Shown here: positions 13,501 through 28,500 of the stretch, piece by piece
How positions within the stretch are numbered: position 1 is the stretch's first letter
How the letters are laid out: each line of letters opens with the position of its first letter
NCBI GenBank assembly: GCA_014338405.1
Contig: JTDE01000272.1
Span: 62,001 to 126,000 of the forward strand
Source: Paragonimus skrjabini miyazakii
Taxonomy: Eukaryota > Platyhelminthes > Trematoda > Plagiorchiida > Troglotrematidae
Length of the DNA stretch: 64,000 bases
Reading direction: 5' to 3'
Translations under genes and position numbers: made by a program
The notes under the pieces: generated by a model
Database searches by the model: none
What the model was told of the DNA's origin: nothing
Seen by the model: only the letters and a program-made list of their open reading frames with translations

Positions 13501-16500
13501 GCTTTCTGGTTGTTCAAGCTGCGCGCACATGGGTAATTCTCTCCACCTACACAGCTCTTGTGAGTTGCGGAATCACATCCATGGTGCTCAATTGCCGGTG
13601 TTTTAACCGTAATACGCCCCACGGGAATCACATGATCATGAGTGTTGCGAAGACTATGACGACTTTAAATACGTCTTATACGCTGCAAACCGGGTGGTAG
13701 GTGCGTGACGTAGTGAATTGTGTATAACATGTATCTGCTTAATTCGGCAACTGTTTCTACGAATCTTTGGCATAACATACAGATGGATCAAACCAATTTT
13801 GGGTCATACGACCCAGTTAAGCCGAATGTTTAAGAAAGTTAGGAATACAATTTCTAGATAGCTCCGTTTTGTTTTCATCATTTCCAATTTTCTTAAGTTT
13901 GCTTGTAACTGAGAGGATTGATCGCCACTATTTGAGTTCAATCAGATTTGTTAAAATTCACGGTGTTAACACCCTTGTTTGGTCGAGTGAAATAAATATC
14001 TTCACACGTACCAAAAATTCTCGAGACATTCACACGTTTACGAGCAACCAGACTCCCATGTGATGTGACATACTGGGGACATTTGTACCGGCCACTGACC
14101 AACTCGGGTGTAACTTGCTCAACCTTGTTACCAAATTAGGGAAAATTTGATTATGAAGATTCTCTGCTCGAACTTTAACCTCTTGCTAATCATCTTCACG
14201 GGGAGAACAAACACCCGAGTCTTAACAATAGTATTTAGGGGAAGGTATCATCAAACACGAATGTAAACAAGGTATGGGCGCAAATTTCTTGACTGCTTGG
14301 GGACTGTGACAGGTTTTATAACGATGATTCTACATGTATAATCTAACTGCTTCATTCTCTGTGTGGGTGGATATTACTTTGCCAGCGCATATCTCAAAAT
14401 CGTGACATCCCACTTTTGCATGCCCGTCCAGCACGTACTACACTAATTGTCTTCCGCGCGGTTCCGGTGCGGTAGGCTTAGCAGTGTCTGGATGAATGAG
14501 GATAAAACATTTATTGATATTGCATTGAAAACAGTTGTTCAGCACATCGTCACTTCTGTTTTGATGAAAATTCTTTGACAGAGACATATCCGCTCTTGTG
14601 TGTTCGCACCACATCCAGATTACGAGCGAAACATCAAGATAGTTGTCGCGTTATTATATATAAATTATCATTTTTGCTTAACAATCCAGTGTGCTTAATT
14701 CCCAGTGGCTACTACATTGTGGAGGTCTGCCGTTGACGCTACGCAGAACGACCAGTTGGGCTTCAAGAATCAATAAACTGATCCAGCCATAAAAATATCG
14801 GTATTTGCCTTTCAAAAAAATATTTAACCACACGTCTCAGGCTTAATATTATACTTGAATTGGCAAACTTAAACTTAGACCTATTATAGACATGTCCTAA
14901 ACACCGAGTCCTCATTCTTCAACTTAACACCAAGAAAGTGTAATGCATTCTGTGAACCTTAAATATTTTTTCATTCTTATTGATAGCAAACAAAAATAAA
15001 TGAGTATATAACCAGCGCATGACAGCGAACCCAACAATTAACCTTGACAAATTATTAACGAAATTAATCAGATTCGTCATTTTTGTGCACACAAAAAATG
15101 ATAGATGGCTTTTGACTGACACCTCCTTCAAGAACATTTCAGATGATGTGACAGTGCTGAAAAAAATGAACTGTATCCACGGTGTTTTACCTAAGAAGGA
15201 GACAGATTCCAGGTCTGTTGTTGTGTTGCTAGTGTTTTTTGCGTCATCGCGTGCACTGACCAATTAAATGTACGTTCTGCCTTGTCTTGAATTTCGGTTG
15301 ATCGCACCAGAACAGATCAAAATTTAGCGGTACAAAATAAGTAACCAAATCCAAAATTGAACAGGTTTTCAATACGGTATTCTTCCTATTCTTTTCTTTC
15401 CAGCTTAAAAAGAATGCTAATAATCTAAGGATAGAGAGCACTGGTTGGCTTACTGGGCTGCTGAGTTCCGGCTTTTAATTTCTATCGGCCTGGACCAAGT
15501 CCCCAATTCTACTATAACCAGTTTTATTGACGCACCAACAATGTGAAGGCTTGTAGCGTACCAATGTGGTGCCAAACTTTGGTTGGTGAAGAAATAATTA
15601 ACCAGCGTTGGATTGTTGACTACCTAGTCTTCCTGTGGAGCAACTGAAAATGATAGTATATAAGTGAACGTCAAGAAATCACGAAGACCTCACATAATGA
15701 TGTAATACTGCTTTTGTATTTCAGCTAGAAGTGAGATGCAAAAATGTTGTTCATTTAAGAATTAGATTACGTAGGCTCAAGGACAACCAACGAACCAGAG
15801 CCATCGGTACGTGCCTATACGAAACCAAATGTTGATTACCGATTAATGTTGCCTGGGAGAATGCGTGTTTTGTAACTTCGACTGGGCAATAACTCATCAA
15901 ACGCGCTGAAATAGTAACCAATGATTTGCTCACATAATGAGTCAAGCATTTTATGAGTTACGGATTCTGTTCGCTGTTGACCATCATGTCCACTTAAACT
16001 TTGAAAGCATTGGAATTCCGAAACGAATAGACATATTTGATTTCCTTTGGTTAACTTCAAACACTAGCCCAGTTTTGACAACAAAAGTACTGGTCTTTAC
16101 TACGTTCTTACACCTAGTGGACTGTAAGAGTTACTGCGCTCCGTCTGCATTTTAGCTTTTTTTAAATGTTCTTCAGTTGTTCTGCATATAATCTCGTCAC
16201 TGGTTTGATAGTTTGTTGAATTTTTACCGAAAAGTGACATGGAATTGAACGAATCAGAAAACCTTTTAGAACCAAGCGGTTGTCAATGAAAAATGCATGA
16301 CTGTTACTCGAAACCATCAGTCGTATTCAAGTTAATACAAATTTTAATCAAGTAAATTTACGTGGCTGACCAAAACGCTGACAGTATAAAATGTTGAACT
16401 GTACTCATGTTCAACAATAACGCATAATGAATGCTAAAAATGTTAACAATGTTTTCAGTATTAAAGCTGAATACCAACCGACACAGTAGACAAGTTTTTT

Positions 16501-19500
16501 TGTTTTTTTTAAAAAAAATTTATTTCAACCAATAACCTCACGATGATAATAACAGTATATTGAGGTGCACTTAACACATTTACCGGTGACTGTATAGACC
16601 ATATGTGTCATTCGCCAACGAAAGGTTTTTTTTGTTTATAATGGAACCATTTTATCAGAAAATTCATGAGGTATCCAATTTAAAAGCAACCGGTTGAACA
16701 GTTTACGATCTTTGATGTTCGTTTCAATTTTGTCTTAGTGGTCTACTTATAATGTTTGCATGAAATGACCAAAAATAAGCGTTGAACCAAAGAATACATT
16801 CACCACATATTTTTGTGGGAAGCCGGTTAAGCCAAATATGCTGCCACAATAAATCACTCATTATTTTACTTTGTTTGGATAGCATCTGTGCATTTCTTGT
16901 GAAAAACGGCCGTTCAACGGGAACTGTTTTAAGGATAAGCGATAATCACTATTGATGCAGTTGCAAAATGAATATAGAAAACAGACTTCTCTCGTTTACA
17001 GTCATGAAATCGACGTAATCGGCGTATATTTTAAATCATTTATAAACGTTACAGTTACAAAATGATAGAGGTTACCTCTTTATATTTTACTAAATAAAGT
17101 GCAATCTGTGAGCAAATATTTCCATTTAAGTATTGTTCCTTCTCACAATGCGATGAATAATAATGGTCAAAAAATTACCTCACAGTTTCAGTAACACTGG
17201 TGAAAATTCTACATTTTAAAGTAAAATTCTACATAAAGATTATTTCGTTCCACTTTCTCTTCCAGCTTTTATAAACTGCGACAACGTTTCATTATCAGTC
17301 TGTTATCTTCCCCATTCGGTGGAACCTCATAACACCCTCAGCACTGATATTTCAGATGGACTGGCAGCGGTTCGCCTCGTTCCTTCTTTATATTCCGGTT
17401 TGTTTGCAAATTCGACCATGAATATTCTCAATGTTGTAGTATGGAGTACAAAAACTTCGTTACGTTCAGTGGCGAAAGATAATGTCCAGTCAAGTCCCGG
17501 TGGCTTAAACGAAGAATTCCTTCATATGCAATTAATGCTAAATTTATATCCCAAGTCACTGCCTGCAAACGTAAAGTCATCCGACCCATGTGAACTCAGA
17601 GATGTACATTTGGTTCCATCGGTGAGTAGGGATCTGCTGAATAATTGGTTTGGGCAAACCACAGTATTGGAAAGACACCCTGCGAACATAAGTCCATACT
17701 GTTTGTATTCGGATGTTTGGAGCTTGCAGCGTCTATGTGGATTGCGAATACACAACATTGGGGTAAGTAAGATATCCCAATTGAATAAGATGAAATAATA
17801 AACATGCTTATAATTTTCTGCTTTATTTAAGAATTTCTTCCATAGTATCATCCATTGCAAAAGTCACTAAGGCCATCAATTATTTGCTAGCCGAAATATA
17901 GAAAAGCACACATTTTACAATGATATCACCACCTGAGTGGTACATTCATTGCAGCTGATATTTCTCAAACTCATAGTGTAACCTACTGACAGTTAATCTG
18001 CAACGTCGTAAACAATAGGCTGTTCAGCCTTTGAAAGTCTCCGAACAACAACAATCATTAGTTGTGATTTGGACGTGATTGGACAACTCATGTTTCATCT
18101 CTGTATGATATGATTTAACAAAAAGACATAAAACACACACAGCCCAAATAGCTTACGTTTTGCGACGCCATTCCCTCAGTGTTTTTGCTCCACCATCAGC
18201 AGGAATTTTTGGATGACATTTGCTTGCATGCTAGGCAACACGTTGCAGGAACGAGAGACCGAGCCTTCAGATGATCATCACTTTGTGTTCCGGCAAGAAC
18301 ATGATAAATTGCTTTCCCGATTAAAACTATTCCGTTGCAAATAAGTCCAACAGCTGTCACGTGTAGCAGTTTGTCTTCGTAACATATCAATAGTAGTGGC
18401 GCTTCAATTTCAATAATCAACAAAACGGTTCAACCATTATTTGAAACCAATTGAACATTAAATTGCAAATAACAGACAAATTTGATCCTTTTGGATGACC
18501 CTTAACATGCAGTCTTCATACTTATGATATGTCATCGATAACTGTTTATCGGGATACTTTGCATCTTCCTCCGGTTGAATTGCATTTGTAGATTCACAGT
18601 TGTCAGTAGTACTCCCGCCGATTTTCTCAGAATGTTGAGCATATTAAGTTATAATTGTCAAATCTATAGTATATCATGCTTTTCTTATTTTCTGGGGCTA
18701 CTTGCTTAAACTGGCATGTACAACCAACTAGATTAATTCAGGACGCAGTAAAAATGAACTACTGTCGTCTTCCGCCATGAAATGTTTAAATTATGAAGGC
18801 TAGCAGTTTTGAATTTGATCATTTTCCTCTTAAATCTACAAACACTGCCACATTCTCACTATGCTGGTAACTCTAAAACAATATGTCTACGTAAACGGCA
18901 TTACATGAGAACAACATAAAAACCAATTTTGTGGGACCTTCTAAATCGCAAATAAAGTTCTTATATTTCGAAACGATAAAAAGTAAAGCAGAACCGTTTT
19001 ACACAACAAAAGTCAGATGGGATATTATCATTATGTGTTATTTGGGGCGAAGTGGTTTCTGATAATCACGTCAGTTGATAGATGTGTTGGGGGAACAGAT
19101 TGTGAGCAGTGAATACCAGTAGTTTATCAGTTATGAAATAACCAGCTGCTTGACTGACTACTTGTTCGTCTATAGGACAAAATGACAGCAAAACCAGATC
19201 CTCTTTTGTTTGTTTTTTGCATTGAGTTGTACTTTTAAGATCTCCTCGAAATTGCCAGGTAAAACAATAACAGCGCAGTACTTAGTGGACAAAGAAATAA
19301 AAGAAACTTATGTTCAACATTGCGTTTAGAAGAAGAAGCATTTGCCGACTACCAGCATACCAACTGAATGAGGTAAGCAAGATGACATATCTTGCTGACA
19401 GTACTATTAGAGTGCTGTCCCAAAAACAGTAGATATTATTCCACATGCGAAAGAATCAACCAAAACTTATGTTCCACTTTCAATGCAATCCATTGGCCGC

Positions 19501-22500
19501 TCTTAAAATTCATTATTACATCATCACACTACTAAGCTTTACCGAAGAAAAATCCATAACGAAGCTCATCTGTGGTTTTAATAAGGCAAAACAATGACCC
19601 CAAAAACGTCATCCTCGCCAAATCATTTCAGTGTGACCAATGAAAAGATAAAAAAATTTGTTCATCATATACCAGGTATTTGCCACCCCGTAGCAAAAGA
19701 GTAAAAGCAGTTTCTTGTAGACAAACTAGTAGGATGCAACTGGATTGTCACTGAAATTCGTGCAAACGTTTGACTGCCGTAATTAAGAAAACCCAGCAAC
19801 CCAGTCAAAAATCTGCTTTCTGTCCCAACGACACCGCATTATTTGAGTTGGCTTTCTATTATGTAATATGCTAAATGTGTCGCACTGTCGGTGATATAAG
19901 TAAACAACTGTATGACGACATAAGGCTATGTGGACAGGATTTCCTTTTTAGTACAGTTTAGTTAAAACCGATGCAAATACGAGTGCGTTTTAATGTGTCT
20001 TGAACAATGACAAGGATCGATATGATATTTACATGTCAAATGTTAACCGTCCTGGTAGTTCCGTTTAGGCAATTAAACCTATGAAGTTCGAGATTAAACA
20101 AAAAGACCATTGCATAACTCATGTCATCGCCTCCCATTTTCACAATTGCAGCCATTGGTAGATTACTAATTACTGATGAGTAGTAGGGGATTTTGATTTT
20201 CATAGAGATTAAACATCACCCACAATTGATCGCAGCTGTCGCATTCCCATAGACTTTCCAGTCGGCCCCTTTCGAAAAGAAGCACTAGACTCGAGTTTCG
20301 CTCTCATTAGAGCTCGTCAGTAGTGCATATCATCGCAACTGCCGGGACTTGAACCACGGACATTCTGTTCATGAGGCAACCGTGTTTACCACTGCGCCAT
20401 TGACTTCACGTTAGGCACGACCGAATTATCATATGTGAACGCTCAATCACTTTCGCTTGTGAGTAATGGTCAGGTTGCCCGATCGCCTCGAAAGGGGCCG
20501 ACTGGAAAGTCTATGAGAATGCGACAGCTGCGATCAATAGTGGGTGATGTTCAATCTATATGAAAATCAAAATCCCTACTACTCATCAGTAATCAAATAC
20601 CGCTCAACAAGTCAATGATTTCTGTGATTTCAACTTGGAGAGAAGTCCTAGTCGAGGGGTCATCGATTGGAGTTAACAGACAGTAACTGTGTCTCCTCTC
20701 GAGGCGATCGGGCAACCTGACCATTACTCACAAGCGAAAGTGGATGAGCGTTCTCATATGATAATTCGGTCGTGCCTAACGTGAGGTCAATGGCGCAGTG
20801 GTAAACACGGTTGCCTCATGAACAGAATGTCCGTGGTTCAAGTCCCGGCAGTTGCGATGATATGCACTACTGACAAGCTCTAATGAGATTACTAATTGTC
20901 TCAACCTTGTTCAAGAATACTGGAACAATCGACTTAACGTTTTACGGGTTCTCAGGATTTGGTTTAGCAATCGAGTAACAACGTTTCGTTGATTATTCAT
21001 AAGTTGGTAGTGAACCCATTTCAAGCGATGCAACTTGGTTCTCCAAAGGAAGCGGAAAGATCTACTCACGGTAATTTGGTAATTACACACAACCACAGTT
21101 GTGGAAATGACTTTTTCCAGTCCATTGTTGGCAGTATCCTTCAACGCCCCACGACGCGCACAGCTTACCTAAAAATCACAACTTCACATATACCACATCA
21201 CAGACAATTTGTGGGTCAGTGGTTTATGTGATACGATTAGAATAACCATAATCTGAAAGTGTTTTTCTAATACCACATTTCTGTTCGATAAAAAGCTGTT
21301 ATATGGTTATAAACATGAAAATGTATCGCATTTCATTGTTTGGGGAAATGAAAGTTAGTTTCCTCTGGTCAAAGTAGTTAGAGTCTGTACTCTTTCGCAC
21401 GATCAACAGTGTTGCAATTCGCATACAGACCTAAGCCTAGGTTCTTAAAACGTATATGTAAGGCATCAAGTGAACAGATCTGCATTGTATCAAATTCGCT
21501 CAAGTTCCGTGCACTTTTTAGTTTAGCCATAATATAGTAGAAGCCGGTGAGCTGGTCCAAGATTACATAAAATATCTCAGTGACTCAGATCATTCATCAT
21601 GATGTAATATGAACGAATAGTCTAGTGTGGTTACCAAACCCGATTCAAATCATTTGGAAATCATGATCGTGAACCGTTCGTAGTATACGCAGGAAAAGTT
21701 CTACATCTTTGGTTCTTTTAAGTTTTACACTTTTGAACCCGTTTGTTTAAATGTTTGCTAATAGTAGTCCAAATGAAAACTTAACCAGTTAGTTCATTTC
21801 TTGCCAACGACACTCGTGTACTTACATTGTACATACAAAGGGCATCTGGCGAAATTCTTCCTAAGTGAACTCACTGACAGGCAGATTTAATCACTAAAAT
21901 GACAAGTAATCACTTACTCGTTTAGTGTGGCACATTCATAGATAAGGTTTTCTAGTAAAGTCAGTAGGATTATATTTACAACTGAACTACTCACAGTGGA
22001 ACTAATCGGTTTTTCAGCATTGAAGAACATATACACAGTCTGTTTTTGAACTGATGTCAGATGTTCTGGTCATCATCAGTGGCGAGACAAACAGCGTACT
22101 TCTTAATCGATACCAAAATGACAGTTAATTCGAAACATTTGGTTTCCTTCATAACAGTGAGCTGACCAATGGAAGTCCATGAGTGAACGGATTAGTCGAA
22201 TTGTCATAACAAAGATAATGAGGGAGGCAGGAATAAGAATGTGATATTTTGTCACAAAGCAAACCAAACTGTCGGCGATTGATGATACACACATAGCATG
22301 CTGTGCATATTCTAGAAAATTAACTTAAACTTTAGCGCCCGACTTTGCTGATTACCAATTCTTACATTGCTAACGTATTAGAGTTAGTGTAATCATTAAG
22401 GCCTCTACAAAGAAGTAGTGTTACCAACCTGCTTAATCATGACATTTGAACAGTGTGTTAAGTCGCAGCCAGTACCTTCCAATGACGAACCTGGTGGCAG

Positions 22501-25500
22501 TGGAAAATAATTAGGGATGAAATTGACAATTATATAAATATATATAAAACTGTAAAGTGTTTACCAAATTGGCTTTCAAAATGTATCAGTATGGGTTGAT
22601 TTGTTGGTCTCAGTAACTAGAAAATAACTTTGTGCGCTGAAAAACATTACTATCATCTCTTTTTCATGATGAGTATTCAAAGTTGATGAAACATTTTGTT
22701 ATGACGCGGCTGAAAGGCACCTGATAAACCTTTGTGAAGCAGTGCATCCCTTCAGGCTACTGTTTGTCTGATATCCTTTTGAACTAAGCAACTCAAAAAC
22801 TAGGACTAATTGTCCAATTCTTCGCAATACCAAAACCCGCAATAACAGTGATATTACCAGTCGACACTCCCCCATATCGGGTGCAGTTCCCAAACGGTTT
22901 CACAAAACCTGATTATACTGTAGACCAAACGATGAAACATCTAAAATGACATCAATACATGAATTTTGCTGCTTTACTCAATCGAATCTGGATGTTCTTT
23001 GTGCATTTTTTATTAGCTTTTGAGCATTGGATGATCATCTAATTCAATTCACTCATCAGTAAGTCATCTGCATTATTGCAATATTCATGCACAACAAATT
23101 TTGCCCGATTCAACTTTCAACTCTTATCTGCTGGAGTAGATTAAGGAGAAATTACCAGTACTGTTTGAAGCAGTAACATCAGTCAAATACATTTTCAAAT
23201 CGTTCGGTGAAAACGACAACTGACCAAATGCACAAAATATAACATATTCAAGCAAATATAATTTTTTGTAGTTTTTCTTATTCTTTAAAATGCTTCCGTG
23301 TATTCGAGAGTCTGACAGTATTCCATCAATGTGGAATCGAAACCAGTGGAAATTCATTTCTCTTATGATAACTCCTTAGAATCAGATAGGATGTTTGCAT
23401 CATATTTCTAAAACTTTTAACGCAAAAAGCGCTTAAACCGATCTCCCATTTGTGAGAGAAACTAGTGCTAAGTGAACCGGACGTCATGTGACAATTTTTA
23501 AAATATATGTTTAGTTATATCCCTTAAAGGGTAGCAGACTTCTCCGTTTACCATTTACAGAAACCACAACTGTGTTAGTTAAACAGCTGGCAATAATTCT
23601 ATTCATATTCCCGATACTAGAGTTAGAAATGATTCCCTGATAATTACTGAATCTAACTGAGTGTAACAGCGATAATAGTTCAGCTTGCCAGTTATTGCTA
23701 AGTTAAACCATAAGATAAAAATTAGTCAAAGGGGTTTATAATGTTGTCGGTATTTGGAAGGAATGCTTCTGAACGTCGCCTTTCGTTCATCACATTCTTT
23801 TGCAGATATGTAACGTAAATCTTTGTGTACAAGTTTGAGTGGAATGATGCTTGTATCGAACAATTCGATAGTTAATTCGGTCAGTAGAGTTTTCAAATAG
23901 TTATATTTAGTCTGAATTGTAATGAAGCTAAAGGCTAGTAAATTCGACTGTATACTTGCATTAATCTTTGTCGTGATGACATCAGGAAGCAATCCTAAAA
24001 CTTTTGAAAATCTAAAATTTCAGGTAGTCATTTAAAATCGATCACCCTTGCATGCCACTCAATGCAACAATTTTCTTTCCCATGATAACACATGGCTTTG
24101 TTTATCTCAGCTACACAAATTGATTCATGGTTGCCTCCATCTGGTCTATTGTATCATTGATGTACAGCAAACGATTGTCAGACAATCGAGAACATAGGAA
24201 CTTAACGATTGCAGCTTCCAACGCACGCGTTCCAAGACATCATTCCCAGAAAACCCTTCGCTACTGTTCACAAAAGACTATTATCAGGTTCTTGCTAATT
24301 ATACCACTTTTTAGGATAACAAACCAGTTGAAATTATCAAAAAACTCAAATATTGGATGGCAACTCTGTGGTGTTAAAATAAGGAGTTCATTTGAAAATG
24401 CTATGGTTTTCTAGAATGAATTGATTAAAAAAACTTTATTTTTTTGCACACCATTTTACTGATAACCATCAAGCAACCTTTTTAATTATAATATATATAC
24501 ATGTAATTTGATCCGTACTTAAAAATTTATTCACGATAGCTATTCACTCACTTCATTCGACCTGATATGACTTGATCTGAGTTGGACGGACAAAGTGTTT
24601 AAAAATTTGGTCTCGTCAATTACTAATTTCGGTTATTCTATAAGTCTTCTCGGGAAAGTGTAACTGCTCCGGAAATGAAAATTTATCTACTTATCTGATG
24701 CTTCTTACAGATGTACACAATTGTGATCCCAGTTACGTGCTGGAAAATGTAAGCAGAAGGCTGCTGTAATTTGAACGGGTTTCTGTCTTTTTCTAGTAGT
24801 TTTGATACAAGCCTTCGTAACAAACACGGTGTGTTACACGTAGTATACAGTAAAACATCCGTTTTAAATTACAGAACAGAAAGCACTGTTAAGTTCTGGC
24901 ACTGAACAAACCTCGTTACGTATTTGCATAATTAAAGTATATTACGATTATTCATGTTGTGTATTAACGACTGAGGTAATGCGCAGGCATTCTAGAAACA
25001 TGTTAGTATGTTGTTATATCTACATATGACGTTTATTTTAATTTTATACTAATTATGGAGGAATGTACATGAGCACCTCTGCTTCTGTTCGTTATTTGCC
25101 CACAGAAAACAGCAGTTCAATACGAAGCGCTTTTAGAAGTGTCCGTGAATCGGTCAGTTCACACACCAAACAGAGACATACGAATTCCGCTGAAATGTGT
25201 CGCATCCAGTACTAAACAGACAACGTCACATGATTCAGGGTAAGTGTTTTTCCGACAAGCACAATTATTTACGGTTCTTATATTTAAGTCCAATTTAGAC
25301 GTTTGTACAAGAGTAGTAAAAATCAAAGACTTATGGTTTTCACATTTCTTGTTAATAAAACAAGCAACTTTAGCAAAAGATTCGGAAATGTGTGAACGTA
25401 TTAAACCAAAATAGAGCACAAAGAAAATCAGCCATTTGCAGCTTACCAGCATCGAAAATTTGGACCCGTCCATAAGGCTCGCCGACACAATTTTTGGACA

Positions 25501-28500
25501 TAAATGCGAAAATACGTTCAGGAATTCGCAGATAAACCGGGAGATAAATGAAAATCGGATAATCCTTGAATGGGTATTGAGGAGATCCAACAGACCATTG
25601 GACATGCTTAAGTGGTACTGAGTTTCGAACATATCTGTTACATTGAGATTGATCCCAAAGTTACATATATATTTCAGGGCACTCAGGTTTTAATTATAAA
25701 CTACTCGTACTAGATAATAAATCGCTCATCTAAAACCCGGATGTATGACAATCTTCTCTTGCGCATTTGTATTGGTAGAAGACTTTTAGTGTAAAAGTTG
25801 TGTGACAGATTGTTCAGTTTGACACTTGGTCTTTTCTCATGTGCCTATATACTCCATTCAATATTAACTTAATAGAACCTAGTTTTCTGACTGATTTCTG
25901 AGTCGCCCGAATTCCTTTATTTCTATTGTTAAGAATTTTATGAAGCCGGACAACATACTGATTACTGGTAGGTCGCTTTCCACCTTCAAACTATACGTTA
26001 ACTACAGTGACTTAGATAATGAGTCAAATGGACTAGTGGTGCGTATTCTTGCCACGGCCGAGACTAGGATTCTGAGTATCACTGACTATCGTACACAAGC
26101 ATGTGTGGCTGAGCTCTTACATATGATGATTCAGTCGTGCCTAACGCAAGAATGTGCATTCTAATAAGCTCTAACACAAACAAAACTCAAGTAAAGTGCT
26201 TCTGTTCGAAAGGATCCGATGAAAATGTCAACAGATATGCGACAGCTGCGACTTTTTCCGAGTGCAGTTTAATTTATGTAATACCAAATAACCTTCTGAA
26301 TAGGAGCAATCAAACTAGGTAGTAGGTTTTGAGTTCCTTTAATGTGAGCAGTGAAATGCCTGCTGTCTACATATGATTCAACTTTCATTACATACTACTT
26401 TTGTAAGTTCATTACAACATTTACGTTTATGTTTTTCGTGGCTGAACGGTATCGCCCGTAATGTGTGCATGAAAATGCGGAATAGAATTTGGCCAAAGGC
26501 ACCTTGGTACCTTTAACAAAAGCAAAGTAATGTCAATTAGCCTTGATCAATGTGGAATTTACCACCATAGGTTGTTTAACAACAGTATTCCAATGGATTC
26601 TTTGAACATCCTGCTCAGTAATGTCAAACCACTTCGCACTATAAAATGGATCGTATATATCACTTGGTTTTGCTTCTTTTGCTTATCATCTATAGATTGG
26701 AAACCAGTTTGGGACGAAACCATCTTCCAGTGAAAACCTACTTGATTGGGCGCAAACTGGTTGATCTTCGTGTGATTAACGAGGCGAATAAGGAAATTTA
26801 TACCGCTGATGAAGGTGCAAGGATTCGGTTGGATGCTTTGCTTGTAGATAACACAGGTAAAATCTTCGGATAACACCTTTGAGGGAACAATAATTATCGC
26901 TGGTGTTTTGTTAGTCTGTCATCAGGAAACATATTGGTCTGCTGCGAACCAATGCGTATGTAGATTAAATTGAGCTTTCCCTCAAGTTCTATACGTTACT
27001 ATGCATTTTAAATTACCACAAGATAATTGCGGTATATTAACTTGTCTGCTTAGTGTAGTGCACAGTATTCAAAAACAAGTTTTCTATTTTCCCTTAAATG
27101 AGGATAATACGCTATTTGTTCTGCAATCTCTATGTCAAACTTGTCAAGAAATTTGCTCTAGTTGATCAATATTTTGTTTCAATTTGAAGTAAAAACTAGC
27201 AGGAAACACACTGTAGCGTAATTTTGCCGATACAGTAGCTAACTATCAAATTAAATATATTATGTTTTCCAAAATGCGTGAGTAAAATGGATGAATAAGC
27301 TAGTCATAAACACTACAAGCGAGTTACTAAAAGGTTATTCTATCATGAGAACGCATTGCACAGTATTCGACGTTTATTGCTGAAATATTTTATAAGATTG
27401 TTTTGTGCACCTGGTCTAAAAACGGCCTACAAAAAACTAAAAATTTTAAGTAGACACATTCCTTAAAAGTAAATGCGCACACCAAGAAAACTGTCGCACT
27501 CTAATTCTGATGACCATTCTACGATTCGGAATGGTTTCGGCATAAGCTGATTTCACCTGCCTCTGATCTTAACATATAATATGATTGATATTTTCTATTT
27601 TGGTCTATTCTTTAGATAGCTTCAAGGGCCCTAAGTGTTACACGTTCGCATATAATATCAGATATCTCCTCCTATCCAGACATATCATTAAAATCTTAAG
27701 GTAGATAGTAGGAAAATTTTCAAAAGCAAAATTAGAATGTAGGAAGTTCGAACATCCAGATGGCGCATTTTTTTGAATAAAAATAAGGTACTGTTAGCTG
27801 GAGATCTGTTTCATACAAAGCCTGTCTATGTTTCCTGGAATCCATAAAAGTCCGTTGTTTTAAATAAGAAAAACGCTGGCGTTCGTGCTATCCAGATATC
27901 CTTTTATTCGGGTTTGACCCGGTCGAATACCATCATTGGAACATTACCAAAGGCATGAGTATAAACTTTTCAGTTTGGATCATAGTTTGTCTGCCTCCGG
28001 TTATTAACATCGAATAACATTTGAGAATTGTCAAAACTTTCCCAGCAGATTTAGGGTGAACACTAAGCTAAACTACTTAAACTTAGTAACACCGTCTGAG
28101 ACAGTCTACTATGTAAGACAATCCTCAAACCGTTGAAATGGCAGTTTAAGAAATCGACTTTTTAGATTACAGAATGAAATGTATAAATTATTTGTTACCT
28201 CATGTCAACTGTGAAGCAACTCTGTGCTTGAGAAACCAAGCAAAGAACACGAAACTGCGCAGATTTCTTGCAAAATATCAAAATGTGCAATAAATAAGGT
28301 TGTTAAAACTGCCGAACTCAGACTGTAGTGAGACCTACCAAAATCAGATGGACAGATTAAGTAAAAAGATAGCCGTCAAACTTTATAAGTCAATCGGCTT
28401 GCATTTTAATTCATGCGAATTTACCGGTGGTTCCATTCACAGTACACAGGGCTCAACTCAAATACACTACAATTTGTCTGACTTGCATTTCATTGGTGGG

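Larger units (their letters stand above)
9164..17265 (+). other. Intron 4
   Basis: An 8.1-kb phase 1 intron, enlarged by the LINE copy at about 10500-13480. The remaining flanks (9164-10500 and 13480-17265) show no exon or RNA gene; 16490-16530 is a T-rich then A-rich low-complexity tract. Confidence 0.6.
20160..20897. repeat. Composite of inverted tRNA-derived SINEs flanked by a 12-bp direct repeat
   Basis: AGATTACTAATT occurs at 20160-20171 and 20886-20897, as a target-site duplication would. Between lie a full SINE on the minus strand (20172 to about 20486), a plus-strand SINE tail (20487-20598), a spacer of about 95 bp, and a plus-strand SINE head (about 20695-20885). The tail parts 20172-20274 and 20491-20594 are near-perfect inverted repeats, as are the two tRNA-like heads. 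Confidence 0.75.
17763..25105 (+). other. Intron 5
   Basis: A 7.3-kb phase 0 intron holding the SINE composite at 20160-20897. Outside it, 17763-20159 and 20898-25105 show no exon, RNA gene or named repeat. An AG-to-GT block at 24712-24747 (acceptor CTTCTTACAG, 12-codon frame HNCDPSYVLEN) looks exon-like but does not keep phase with exons 5 and 6. Confidence 0.55.

Noticed and set aside
20287..20885. Two functional tRNA genes
   Set aside because: A and B boxes are good, but acceptor stems do not pair and both copies continue into a SINE body.
25159..25632. 157-codon minus-strand open frame
   Set aside because: It lies opposite ZP exon 6 and shows no domain; about this many long frames are expected by chance at this base composition.
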